A stretch of DNA of 48,837 bases from Planctomycetota bacterium. GTDB lineage: Bacteria; Planctomycetota; Planctomycetia; Gemmatales; Gemmataceae. Location of the stretch: the NCBI GenBank assembly GCA_029777335.1, contig JAKOSN010000140.1:1-48837 (forward strand). Reading direction: 5' to 3'. Under the pieces are notes generated by a model. That model was not told where the DNA came from. It did not search any database and saw only the letters and a list, made by a program, of their open reading frames with translations. Shown here in pieces: positions 8,442 through 17,104 of this stretch; the first letter of the stretch is position 1, and each line of letters opens with the position of its first letter. Both the position numbers and the translations under genes were made by a program.

Positions 8442-8921
8442 ATGCGCGTCCTTTCCCGTGCCGGCGTACTGGTGATCCTGTCGCTCAGCGGCTGTGGCCG
8501 ACCGCCGGTTCCTGCGTTGCAACCCGGAGATACGGTCGTGCCGGAAGTTGCCCTGGCGATCGAGACACATCGGTCCGAGGGCACCACAGTCGCGATCGGC
8601 TTGCTACTCCAGGTCGAGCGTCCTGGTCGCAGCGAGATGGTCTACCTGAGAGATGGCGAGGTTCCTGTCGAACAGGCCCTGATGCGCGCCAGGATCACCT
8701 TTCTCAAGGAAGACACTCCCCTTGGCGACCCACTGGAGGCACCGTTTGTGCACGATTGCTGAGGCGACGGTCGCTTTCTTGCCTCGGTCGAGGCACCGGT
8801 TCTCGTTCCTCCAGGAGCGACCCGCGTTCGCGTCGAAGCAACCTTTGCCATGCCCGCGGACGGTGTGACCTTCCAACCACGGATCGTTGAGAAAGCCATT
8901 CCCGTATCCCCGGATCCTTGA
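8442..8921 (+). CDS. Candidate selenoprotein lipoprotein with Cys106-Sec107
   Basis: The frame from ATG 8442 is interrupted only by TGA 8760-8762 and continues in frame to TGA 8919-8921, giving 159 residues if the first TGA encodes selenocysteine. The N-terminus is a lipoprotein signal ending LSLSGC (Cys18). The body looks like a beta-sandwich. The interrupted site reads HDC-U-GDGRF, a vicinal Cys-Sec pair, after which VEAPVLVPPGATRVRVE continues with the same strand-like composition. A candidate SECIS hairpin follows. It lies 81 nt after the DUF1559 gene, where planctomycetes often encode a lipoprotein. Function is unknown; a redox role is inferred from the Cys-Sec pair. A nonsense mutation is the alternative. 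Confidence 0.65.
8780..8795 (+). promoter_or_regulatory. Candidate bacterial SECIS hairpin
   Basis: TGCCTC (8780-8785) pairs perfectly with GAGGCA (8790-8795) around the loop GGTC (8786-8789). The loop starts 23 nt after the TGA and its first two bases are G. Spacing, stem size and loop all match the bacterial SECIS pattern. Confidence 0.6.
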
Positions 8922-9067
8922 ACCACAAACGGGCCAGGGAGCGGAGTGCCGCGCGTGCAGATTCCCTCCAAGTGCCTCCTGTCCCTGAGACCGTCGTCAA
9001 GGAAAGCCTGTCCTGAAAATCACCGGATGGAGTGAGCAGGGGATGACCACACAGCCAGGCGCATGAA

Positions 9068-9112
9068 ATCTCCGTCTGGTTGTCCGTGCTTCCAGGGAAA
9101 CCAGACGGAGAT
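9068..9112. terminator. Convergent hairpin, 14-bp perfect stem
   Basis: A 14-nt arm at 9068-9081 pairs perfectly with 9099-9112 across a 17-nt loop. It lies between the rightward selenoprotein candidate and the leftward Gfo/Idh/MocA gene. It probably terminates transcription from one or both sides; no U-tract is evident. Confidence 0.6.
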
Positions 9113-9141
9113 CCCGTGCTCAACCACGCGGTTGAGGGCAA

Positions 9142-10446
9142 TCACGCGTTCCAGTCGCGTTCTGGTCGCGAGCGAAGTCGGTTGGCGTCGGCGTCGCCAA
9201 TGAACTCCTCTTTTACTGGATCGAGCTTGAGCTTGCGGTTGAGGACCCAGGCCAGCGCGGCAGCATGACTGGCGATGTGCGAGCGCCGCATCACGTCTGG
9301 ATTGGCCGCCGTGGGTTTGCGCGAACGAATACAGTCGAAGAAGTTGCGTGAGTGTGCCGTGACATCCAATCCCCGCACCCGTTTGGTCTGCTCGGGGATT
9401 TCTTTTTCCAGCGATTTGGGGTGTACGACGATCTCGCCCTCATCCCCCGTTTCAACCCATCCCTCCTCGCCCACGAAGCGCACCGGGCAGGTTCCGAGCC
9501 GGGTGATGTAGTGCGGAGAGCGGTCGCCAAAAGGCGCCTTGAGGAAATCAAGGATCAACTTCACCCCGTTGGCGTAGCGGCAGACGATGTTCTTGTCGGT
9601 CGGTTCATATTCGATGGGCATCGTGTGGTCGGCCTGGTTGGCCCACTGACACAGATCGACCGTGTGCGCCCCCCAATCGAGCAGCCTGGCGCCGGAATCG
9701 AAATCCCACTGTCCGCGCCAGCGCCCATCGACATAGCTCTGATTGAAGGGACGCCAGGGCGCCGGCCCGAGCCAGAGATTCCAGTCCACCACATCGGGTG
9801 CGGGCGTGGCCTGGGGGGGGAGCCACGTGTTCTCCAGCACGGGCAGGTAGACCGAGGCATGGAGGGTGTGGAGTTTGCCAAGTTTTCCGGAATGGGCCAG
9901 CGCGACCGCCTTCTGGAAATTGGCGACGCTTCGGCGCTGGGTGCCGGCCTGAAACACCCGCTTCTGCTGATGCATGGTGTTCGCCAACTCCTGACACGCC
10001 GCGATGGTGATCCCGCAAGGTTTTTCGCTGTAGACATCCTTGCCGGCCTTGGCGGCCAGGATGGACGCAGCCGCATGCCAGCGATCGCCGGTGGCAATCA
10101 GCACCGCGTCGATATCCTTGCGTGCCAGGAGTTCACGAAAATCGCGATAGACCCGACAATCGCGATTCCCATAGAACTCATCCACGAGCTTTTTGCCGGC
10201 TTCGCGTCGTTTCGCTTGCACCTCGGCGATCGCCACGCAGCGCACATCTTTGAAGCCCAGCATGGCCTTCAGATCGTAGGTGCAGCGCGGGCCAATCCCG
10301 ATCACACCCAGGGTGATTTTCTCACTGGGAGGAGGGCCGTCACGCCCGAGAACGTGCGCAGGCAAGATGGTTGCCACGGAGAGTGCAGCAGATGCGGTCG
10401 CCCCGGTTTGCAGGAATTCGCGACGAGTGGGGGTTGATGCAGTCAT
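9142..10446 (-). CDS. Tat-exported Gfo/Idh/MocA-family oxidoreductase
   Basis: A 434-residue NAD(P)-dependent sugar oxidoreductase-like protein. The start at 10446 is chosen because it gives the twin-arginine signal TPTRREFLQTG followed by a hydrophobic stretch; an in-frame extension to 10545 looks non-coding. The Rossmann part has ITLGVIGIG, DAVLIATGDRWH and the family's catalytic YSEKPCG. The C-terminal half is the usual alpha/beta dimerisation and substrate domain (DWGAHTVDLCQWA). Planctomycetes carry many exported members, presumably acting on polysaccharide-derived sugars; the substrate cannot be read from sequence. It is monocistronic between a convergent hairpin and a divergent promoter region. 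Confidence 0.9.
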   Translation of the reverse strand: MTASTPTRREFLQTGATASAALSVATILPAHVLGRDGPPPSEKITLGVIGIGPRCTYDLKAMLGFKDVRCVAIAEVQAKRREAGKKLVDEFYGNRDCRVYRDFRELLARKDIDAVLIATGDRWHAAASILAAKAGKDVYSEKPCGITIAACQELANTMHQQKRVFQAGTQRRSVANFQKAVALAHSGKLGKLHTLHASVYLPVLENTWLPPQATPAPDVVDWNLWLGPAPWRPFNQSYVDGRWRGQWDFDSGARLLDWGAHTVDLCQWANQADHTMPIEYEPTDKNIVCRYANGVKLILDFLKAPFGDRSPHYITRLGTCPVRFVGEEGWVETGDEGEIVVHPKSLEKEIPEQTKRVRGLDVTAHSRNFFDCIRSRKPTAANPDVMRRSHIASHAAALAWVLNRKLKLDPVKEEFIGDADANRLRSRPERDWNA

Positions 10447-10736
10447 GAAATCATTCTCCTGACTGAGGTCGCAAGCACCGCGAACGAAGGGAAGAACCAT
10501 CACAACCTTCGTTAGTCTAGAATTTCTCCTGCACCGCGACCACAATGGTCTGCCCGTTGACGGTGTTTCTCCGGCGTCCTGGGCACCCCGCTGTCACTCT
10601 CCGATTCGCCGGACGACAGAAACGCTCCTTCTCGGCGAATACCTTCTTCCCTCGCCGCGCGATTCCTACAATTGCTGCAAACGACTGGTGGAGAGGAACG
10701 CCGATTGTACGCCATGAGGCCAGTGTTGTATGATCG

Positions 10737-12206
10737 GTGAAACCGCCCACGACAACCCGGAGTTCCAGCGAACGCCCAGTGGCGCAGATCTCACCCTCCA
10801 GGCGATGGTCCTCGATGAGTCACTCTGCTGGTTTCCCCGAGTCTCGCAACCTCACCCAGGAGCAATCCCGGCCGCAGCAGGAGGTCGGTCTGCGCTGTCC
10901 GCTTCCAACCCCACAGCAGGCGCCCGCCTCGATCACTCCCGATCTGTGTCAGTTCCTCGCGGAGGAAGGATGTCCGCTGGCAACCCCGGTGCGCGATCGT
11001 CTGCGCTTCGAGACCCTTCTGGCCGAGTTGTCGGCGATCTTTGTGAACCTCCCTGCGCACGAAGTCGATTCGCAGATCAACGGAGCGCTCCAGAAACTGG
11101 TGGAGTTTCTGGACGTGGATCGCGCGGGGCTGGCTGAGGTGCTGATCGAGCAAAAGCAGCTCGTGATCACCCACTCCTATCAGCACCCCGGCGTGCCTCT
11201 CCTCCCCTCGATCATCCTGGACGAGCAATTACCCTGGTACGCCAGGATCGTTCGTGAAGGAAAGATATTTCAGCTCTCCAATCTACTAGATGACTTGCCC
11301 CCGGAAGCAACGGCGGAGCGCGCGTATTGTCAGCAAGTCGGGCTGAAATCTCATCTCATGATCCCTCTCAGGGTGATGAACGGTGTCGTTGGAGCGATCG
11401 GGTTTGGGTCGTTTCGTCACAGCCGCTCGTGGCCCGAGGAGTTAGTCCAGCGTCTGCGCCTGGTCGGAGAGATTTTCACCAACGCGCTGGCACGCAAACG
11501 CGCGGATGAAGCCCTGCTGGCCAGAGAACAGGCCCTTGGACAAACGCGGGAAGGTCTGCGCGAACTGGCCGCCAAACTACTCCACGCGCAGGAGGAGGAG
11601 CGCCGTCGAATCGCCCGGGAAATGCACGACGACTGGACACAGCGCCTGGCCATCCTCGGCATCGAGGTCGCCAACCTCGAAAAGCACATTGGCACCCTGG
11701 AGAAAGCGCTCCCGCTGCTCCATTCCATCCAGGCACAATTGGTGAATCTTTCCGAGGATGTTCACGCCCTCTCCCGGCAATTACATCCCGCGATTCTGGA
11801 CGATCTGGGACTCGTTGAAGCGCTGCGCTCGGAGTGTGTGAGTTTCTCCCGTCGAGAAAGGATTACGGTTTTCTATCACCCCGAGAAGGTGCCTGCGAAC
11901 TTGCCTCCGGATGTCTCTCTGTGCATTTATCGCGTCGCTCAGGAGGCCCTGCGCAACGTGGCCCGACACGCCGCCGCGGGCGAAGCGTGGTTGACACTCT
12001 TCCCCACCAATCTGCAACTGGTGCTGCGGATCCAGGATCGCGGTGTTGGGTTCGATCCGACAGCCGCGCGCTCGGAGCCAGGACTCGGCCTGTCCAGCAT
12101 GGCAGAGCGCGTCCGCCTGATCCAGGCGGAACTCAGCATTACCTCGGCCCCCGGGGAAGGAACAACACTGGAGGTGCGTGTTCCTCTGGTCCGGAGTCCC
12201 TCATGA
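10737..12206 (+). CDS. GAF-domain sensor histidine kinase (HisKA_3 type)
   Basis: A 489-residue sensor kinase. Residues about 90-250 form a GAF-like domain (LLAELSAIFVNLPA... VVGAIGFGS). A short coiled segment leads to the dimerisation/phosphoacceptor helix with RREIA-type REMHDDWTQRLAIL, where His is phosphorylated, and then an HATPase_c domain (VAQEALRNVARHA, DRGVGFDP, GLGLSSMAERV). No membrane segments are visible, so it senses a cytoplasmic signal. Start choice is uncertain: GTG 10737 or ATG 10815. It overlaps the response regulator by ATGA, indicating translational coupling. Confidence 0.88.
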   Translation: MKPPTTTRSSSERPVAQISPSRRWSSMSHSAGFPESRNLTQEQSRPQQEVGLRCPLPTPQQAPASITPDLCQFLAEEGCPLATPVRDRLRFETLLAELSAIFVNLPAHEVDSQINGALQKLVEFLDVDRAGLAEVLIEQKQLVITHSYQHPGVPLLPSIILDEQLPWYARIVREGKIFQLSNLLDDLPPEATAERAYCQQVGLKSHLMIPLRVMNGVVGAIGFGSFRHSRSWPEELVQRLRLVGEIFTNALARKRADEALLAREQALGQTREGLRELAAKLLHAQEEERRRIAREMHDDWTQRLAILGIEVANLEKHIGTLEKALPLLHSIQAQLVNLSEDVHALSRQLHPAILDDLGLVEALRSECVSFSRRERITVFYHPEKVPANLPPDVSLCIYRVAQEALRNVARHAAAGEAWLTLFPTNLQLVLRIQDRGVGFDPTAARSEPGLGLSSMAERVRLIQAELSITSAPGEGTTLEVRVPLVRSPS

Positions 12207-12844
12207 GCAAACCGCGCATCCTGATCGCTGATGATCACCAGATTCTCGCTGATGGGCTGCGCGCCCTGCTCGAGCCCGAGTTCGAGGTGGTTGGGGTGGT
12301 TGCCGACGGCCGCGAACTGGTGGCCACAGCCCAGCAACTCCGCCCGGATGCGATTGTCGCCGATGTGACCATGCCTTCGTTAAATGGGATCGAGGCGACC
12401 GCTCAGTTACGCGCGCTGGGGGTCGAGGCGAAGGTGGTCGTCCTGACGATGCATCGGGATGTTGTCTATGCGCGTCGGGCGATGGAAGCAGGCGCTGTCG
12501 GGTTTGTCCTGAAACATTCCGTTGCCTCTGAACTGGTGACCGCCGTGAGGGAAGCGTTGCGGGGGCGGACCTACATTACGCCGATGATCGCGGGCGAACT
12601 GCTGCAATCCTATCGCGAAGCAGATCCTCTCCCCCAGGATCATCTCCATCGTCTCACGGCGCGGCAGCGCGAAGTGCTGCAGCTCTTCGCCGAAGGGCGC
12701 TCAGCCAAGGAGGTCGCCTCTCTGCTCAAGATCTCCATCCGGACCGCGGAGGCGCACAAGGCCCGCATTCTCGAAGTCCTTGGGCTCCGAACAACGGCCG
12801 ACCTTGTTCAGTACGCCATTCGGCATGGTCTTATCGCCATGTGA
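12203..12844 (+). CDS. NarL/FixJ-type response regulator
   Basis: A 213-residue regulator with an intact receiver: acidic pair Asp10/Asp11, phosphoacceptor Asp54 (VADVTMP) and Lys104. A LuxR-type helix-turn-helix follows (LTARQREVLQLFAEGRSAKEVASLLKIS, shown in part). It is the cognate partner of the GAF kinase, whose stop codon it overlaps. Targets are unknown; the nearby degenerate receiver and phosphoketolase gene are candidates by proximity only. Confidence 0.92.
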   Translation: MSKPRILIADDHQILADGLRALLEPEFEVVGVVADGRELVATAQQLRPDAIVADVTMPSLNGIEATAQLRALGVEAKVVVLTMHRDVVYARRAMEAGAVGFVLKHSVASELVTAVREALRGRTYITPMIAGELLQSYREADPLPQDHLHRLTARQREVLQLFAEGRSAKEVASLLKISIRTAEAHKARILEVLGLRTTADLVQYAIRHGLIAM

Positions 12845-13045
12845 GTTGTAGGTGTTTCCCTGATGAAGTTTATGTGCAGAGCTACTGCGCAAATCGCAAT
12901 GCTGCTATCGTAGTTTTGCCTATGGTGATTGGACCTTTGCTTTCGGAGGATAGCTATTGTACTTGGGGTTGGGTCCCTGAATACCCGGACCTGAGCGCTG
13001 GCCGAGGTCTCGCCATCATACCCGTTTGCATGGATGGATTGTGCC

Positions 13046-13501
13046 ATGAAATATGGCCGCGTCCTTCTGGCAGATCGACATCTGGGGATGCTGGGAGGAA
13101 TTCACAGCTTGCTGGATTCCCTGTTCGAAACCGTCCTCATGGTGGCTGATGAACGCTCGCTGGAAGACGCGATCACGACCTTCAAACCCGATCTGGTCGC
13201 GGTCGAGCTTTCCCTCACTCGGGAGGGAGAAGCGAACATCGCCAGAGAGTTGATGAGCCATCATCCGGAATTGCGGCTCATCGTTCTCAGTATTCACGAT
13301 GAGCCAACCGTGGTAGATCAGATGGTGAACAGTGGGGTTGCTGGCTTCGTGCTCAAGCGCAGCGCCGCCACGGATCTGGTCCCCGCAGTCAACGAAGTGC
13401 TCCAGGGAAGGGTCTACGTCAGTCCCGCCCTTCGGAGACCGACATCCCTCTGTCAGGAACAATCCTCAACAGGAGCAAAGAACTCCTCTGGGGTGGAATG
13501 A
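13046..13501 (+). CDS. Degenerate stand-alone receiver protein
   Basis: A 151-residue protein aligning end to end with the receiver of the preceding response regulator but lacking the helix-turn-helix. The phosphoacceptor Asp54 is replaced by Glu54 (VAVELSLT), and the second acidic residue of the pair is Arg11. Ser82 and Lys104 of the switch machinery are retained. It therefore cannot be phosphorylated in the usual way, and Glu may mimic the active state. It probably arose by duplication of a regulator and loss of the output domain. The C-terminal 20 residues look non-domain. Start at 13046 is preferred over 13034 because GGATGG precedes it. Confidence 0.75.
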   Translation: MKYGRVLLADRHLGMLGGIHSLLDSLFETVLMVADERSLEDAITTFKPDLVAVELSLTREGEANIARELMSHHPELRLIVLSIHDEPTVVDQMVNSGVAGFVLKRSAATDLVPAVNEVLQGRVYVSPALRRPTSLCQEQSSTGAKNSSGVE

Positions 13502-13632
13502 TGGCTTTCCTTCCCCTGGCTCTCCGGAAGGAAGCGCGCAGTGATTCTCTGGGGATCGGGCGGCAGGATGCGATCCCGACAGTCATCGGTGAGCGAGCAG
13601 ATCCCAGTTTCGTCCTGAGGGAGGATCGGATC

Positions 13633-14283
13633 ATGTCGAACATCGGCAGTCTCTCCAGTCGGATCGACGCCGCTTTCTCGGCTGTCGAAGAGAAAATGAA
13701 AAAGTTCCAGAGCGAACAGATGGAGGAATACAAACAGCGGCAGAATCGTCTGGAGCAACTGAGCAGTCTCTTCGAGCGCTTGCGAGTCGTCTGGGAACCG
13801 CGCCTGGAACTACTGGTGCAGAAGTTCGCAGGCCAGGTCAATATGACTCCGCGAATCGTTGCCTCCACCCGGGAAGTGACGTTCTCGTTCCAATCCCGAC
13901 TGGCTTCGGTTCGGTTGAAGTTCGCCGCAGGAACGGATCAGAGCGTTCACAAGCTGATTCTGAGTTACGATCTGGAAATCATCCCGGTCCTGATTCGTTT
14001 CCAGCCGCATTACGAGGTGGAATTCCCCCTCAACGCCGTCGATCCCGAGGCAGTTGCCAGGTGGATGGATGACCGCATCGTCGAATTCGTGGAAACCTAC
14101 TTCTCGCTGGGAGAGAACGACATTTATCTGAAAGACCAGATGGTCGAGGATCCGGTCGCTCACGTGCGCTTCCCTCGCATCGCCGCTGCGACCAGCCTCG
14201 ATTGGCAAGGGCAGACGTTCTATTTCATTGGCGAGGAAACCCGCCACGAGTTCGAGCAACAGCAAGGTATCGGGTCGAGGTGA
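13633..14283 (+). CDS. Conserved hypothetical protein with N-terminal coiled coil
   Basis: A 216-residue cytoplasmic protein. The start at 13633 follows GGAGG 9 nt upstream; an in-frame extension to 13498 has poor composition. Residues about 10-55 form a charged coiled coil (VEEKMKKFQSEQMEEYKQRQ). The rest is a mixed alpha/beta domain with FAAGTDQSVHKLILSYDLEI and WMDDRIVEFVETYFSLGEND. I recognise no family. It lies 84 nt before the phosphoketolase gene, probably in the same transcript. Confidence 0.7.
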   Translation: MSNIGSLSSRIDAAFSAVEEKMKKFQSEQMEEYKQRQNRLEQLSSLFERLRVVWEPRLELLVQKFAGQVNMTPRIVASTREVTFSFQSRLASVRLKFAAGTDQSVHKLILSYDLEIIPVLIRFQPHYEVEFPLNAVDPEAVARWMDDRIVEFVETYFSLGENDIYLKDQMVEDPVAHVRFPRIAAATSLDWQGQTFYFIGEETRHEFEQQQGIGSR

Positions 14284-14367
14284 CCGGAGGATCTCTTGCT
14301 CAGGACAGAGGCGTGCCCAGGGGAGACCATCTGCCCAGGAGCCGCCTGGCACACAAGGAATGGATCG

Positions 14368-16830
14368 ATGACACCAGAACGCACTGATGTGAAGGCGAAG
14401 ACGGGCGACAAGAGCAAGGCGCAGGCAGCAGGTCCCCTCTCTGCCGAGGACCTGCGCAAAATGGACGCCTACTGGCGGGCTGCCAATTATCTCTCCGTCG
14501 GCCAGATCTATCTGCTGGACAACCCGCTCCTGAGAGAACCTCTGAAACGCGAACACATCAAGCCGCGCTTGCTCGGTCACTGGGGGACCTCTCCCGGTCT
14601 GAACATGCTTTGCGTGCATTTGAATCGGGTCATCAAGCGTGATGACCTGAACATGATCTACATCATTGGTCCAGGACATGGCGGCCCTTCCCTGGTCGCC
14701 CACGCCTACCTGGAAGGCACCTACAGCGAGGTCTACCCGAACATCAGCCAGGATGCGGGAGGGATGAAGCGGCTCTTCAAACAATTCAGCTTTCCTGGCG
14801 GGATCCCCAGCCACGTCGCCCCCGAGACTCCCGGGAGTATTCACGAAGGGGGCGAACTGGGCTATGCGTTGAGCCACGCCTATGGCGCGGCGTTCGACAA
14901 TCCCGACCTCATCGTTGCCTGTGTGGTGGGCGATGGAGAAGCCGAGACCGGGCCGCTCGCCACCGGGTGGCAGGGGAACAAGTTCATCAATCCGGCTCGC
15001 GACGGCTGTGTGCTCCCCATCCTCCACCTGAACGGGTACAAGATCGCCAACCCCTGTTTCCTCGCGCGCATCCCCCGGGAGGAACTCCAGAAGTTCTTTG
15101 AAGGGATGGGCTACAAACCGTACTTCGTGGAAGGGAGCGATCCCGCGTCGGTGCACCAGCAACTGGCGGGAGCGCTCGACACAATAGTGGGAGAGATCAA
15201 ACAGATCTGGAGTGATGCACGAACCAGGGGGATTGTGAAACGCCCCGCCTGGCCGATGATCGTGTTTCGCACCCCCAAGGGTTGGACCTGTCCAGCCGAG
15301 ATCGATGGCAAGAAGTGCGAAGGCTACTGGCGCAGCCACCAGGTTCCCATGGGCGACATGGACAGGCCCGAACACATCAAGATTCTCGAAGGGTGGATGA
15401 AAAGCTATCGCCCCGAGGAACTCTTTGACGCCCAGGGGAAGTTCAACGCCGAACTGGCAGAACTGGCACCAACAGGCCATCGACGGATGAGCGATAATCC
15501 TCATGCCAATGGTGGTCTTTTCCTGCGCGATTTGAAGATGCCTACTTTCGAGGACTATGCGGTGGAGGTACCCACTCCTGGTGCCACCACTGCCGAGTCC
15601 GCACGAGTGATGGGCAAGTTCCTCCGCGACGTGATGAAGCTGAACCTGGAGAGCAAGAACTTTCGCCTCTTCAGCCCCGACGAGAACAACTCCAACCGCT
15701 GGCAAGATGTACTGGACGTCACCACCCGCTGCTACATGGCGGAGATCTACCCGGAGGATGACAAACTAAGCCCGGATGGACGGGTCATGGAAGTGCTCAG
15801 CGAGCACCAGTGTCAGGGGTGGCTGGAAGGGTATCTGCTAACGGGACGCCACGGGTTCTTCAGCTGCTACGAGGCGTTCATTCACATCATCGATTCGATG
15901 TTCAACCAGCACGCCAAGTGGCTGAAGGTGTCCAAGCACATCCCCTGGCGGCGCCCCATTGCCTCGTTCAACTACTTCCTCAGCTCCCATGTTTGGCGAC
16001 AGGATCACAACGGGTTCAGTCATCAGGATCCAGGGTTCATCGATCATGTGGTCAACAAGAAGGCTGAGGTGATTCGGGTTTATCTGCCACCCGACGCCAA
16101 CTGTCTGCTCAGTGTCACCGATCACTGCCTGCGCAGCCGCAACTACGTCAACGTGATCGTCGCCGGGAAACAGCCGGCTCCCCAGTGGTTGACGATGGAT
16201 CAGGCAGTCAAGCACTGTACCGAGGGACTTGGAATCTGGGAATGGGCGTCGAACGACAGGGGGAGCGAGCCAGATGCCGTCATGGCGTGCTGTGGAGACG
16301 TCCCCACGCTGGAGACCCTCGCGGCCGTCGACCTGATTCGGAAGTATTTGCCGGAGCTGAAAATTCGTGTCGTCAACATCGTGAATCTGATGAAACTGCA
16401 GCCCGCCAGTGAGCATCCCCACGGGATGTCGGACCGCGATTTCGATGCGTTGTTCACCCGGGATAAGCCGATCATCTTCGCCTTTCACGGCTATCCGTGG
16501 CTGATTCATCGGCTCACCTACCGCCGCACCAACCACAAGAACCTCCATGTGCGTGGGTACAAGGAAGAGGGCACCACGACAACACCCTTCGACATGTGCG
16601 TGCTCAACGATGTGGATCGCTTCCACCTGGTGGAAGATGTGATCGATCGCCTGCCCCAACTTGGAGCCCGTGCCGCGTACTTCAAGCAGGCGCTTCACGA
16701 ACGACTGATCGAGCACAAGCACTACATCGCCAAGCACGGCGATGACATGCCGTCGATCAGTGGGTGGAAATGGGGAATGAAGGAGGCGATGAGGACAGGT
16801 GGAACCTCGACTGAAGGAGACAACGTGTAG
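14368..16830 (+). CDS. xfp: Phosphoketolase (xylulose-5-P / fructose-6-P)
   Basis: An 820-residue thiamine-diphosphate enzyme that splits xylulose-5-phosphate (and often fructose-6-phosphate) with phosphate into acetyl-phosphate plus an aldose phosphate. Visible marks are [52 protein letters not shown], the ThDP motif [14 protein letters not shown]...NGYKI and a C-terminal [22 protein letters not shown] domain. Length is normal for the family. The start at 14368 follows AAGGAA. Together with the following glycoside hydrolases it suggests storage-sugar breakdown feeding acetyl-phosphate formation. Confidence 0.95.
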   Translation: MTPERTDVKAKTGDKSKAQAAGPLSAEDLRKMDAYWRAANYLSVGQIYLLDNPLLREPLKREHIKPRLLGHWGTSPGLNMLCVHLNRVIKRDDLNMIYIIGPGHGGPSLVAHAYLEGTYSEVYPNISQDAGGMKRLFKQFSFPGGIPSHVAPETPGSIHEGGELGYALSHAYGAAFDNPDLIVACVVGDGEAETGPLATGWQGNKFINPARDGCVLPILHLNGYKIANPCFLARIPREELQKFFEGMGYKPYFVEGSDPASVHQQLAGALDTIVGEIKQIWSDARTRGIVKRPAWPMIVFRTPKGWTCPAEIDGKKCEGYWRSHQVPMGDMDRPEHIKILEGWMKSYRPEELFDAQGKFNAELAELAPTGHRRMSDNPHANGGLFLRDLKMPTFEDYAVEVPTPGATTAESARVMGKFLRDVMKLNLESKNFRLFSPDENNSNRWQDVLDVTTRCYMAEIYPEDDKLSPDGRVMEVLSEHQCQGWLEGYLLTGRHGFFSCYEAFIHIIDSMFNQHAKWLKVSKHIPWRRPIASFNYFLSSHVWRQDHNGFSHQDPGFIDHVVNKKAEVIRVYLPPDANCLLSVTDHCLRSRNYVNVIVAGKQPAPQWLTMDQAVKHCTEGLGIWEWASNDRGSEPDAVMACCGDVPTLETLAAVDLIRKYLPELKIRVVNIVNLMKLQPASEHPHGMSDRDFDALFTRDKPIIFAFHGYPWLIHRLTYRRTNHKNLHVRGYKEEGTTTTPFDMCVLNDVDRFHLVEDVIDRLPQLGARAAYFKQALHERLIEHKHYIAKHGDDMPSISGWKWGMKEAMRTGGTSTEGDNV

Positions 16831-16897
16831 GGAGCACCGACATCGCGACAAGGGTGTGGAGCGGTCGTGAACAATTCCCCGTGCAGGAGGAAGCGAC

Positions 16898-17104
16898 ATG
16901 GTGGTAGTTGGAAAGCGCGTGGTAGCGCTCTACGTGGATCGCGTAGCTCAGCAGTGGATTGTTCGAGACATCGATGGGAATTACTGGAGCCTGCCGATCA
17001 ACGACCATCCCTGGGAGGAACGCCGACCGTTCCACCCGACTGAGGAGACGGAACTCGAGCCCGTCCCCGGTCACTACAAATACGTGCTCGGCCTGCCATG
17101 GTAG
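16898..17104 (+). CDS. Small protein, paralog of 26385-26594
   Basis: A 68-residue protein starting after GAGGAAG. It reads VDR...WIVRDIDGNYW...PFHPTEETELEPVPGHYKYVLGLP and aligns along its full length with the protein encoded at 26385-26594. Invariant features are VDR, VRD.-GN.W, PF.PTEE.ELE and PGHY.Y.L.LP. It has no signal peptide or membrane segment and no recognised family. Its stop overlaps the start of the glucosidase gene by 7 nt, implying translational coupling. Confidence 0.75.
   Translation: MVVVGKRVVALYVDRVAQQWIVRDIDGNYWSLPINDHPWEERRPFHPTEETELEPVPGHYKYVLGLPW

Noticed and set aside
13810..15705. A 631-codon open frame on the minus strand
   Set aside because: It is the antisense of the phosphoketolase and coiled-coil genes. 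High-GC coding sequence often leaves such open frames, and the translation has no family features.
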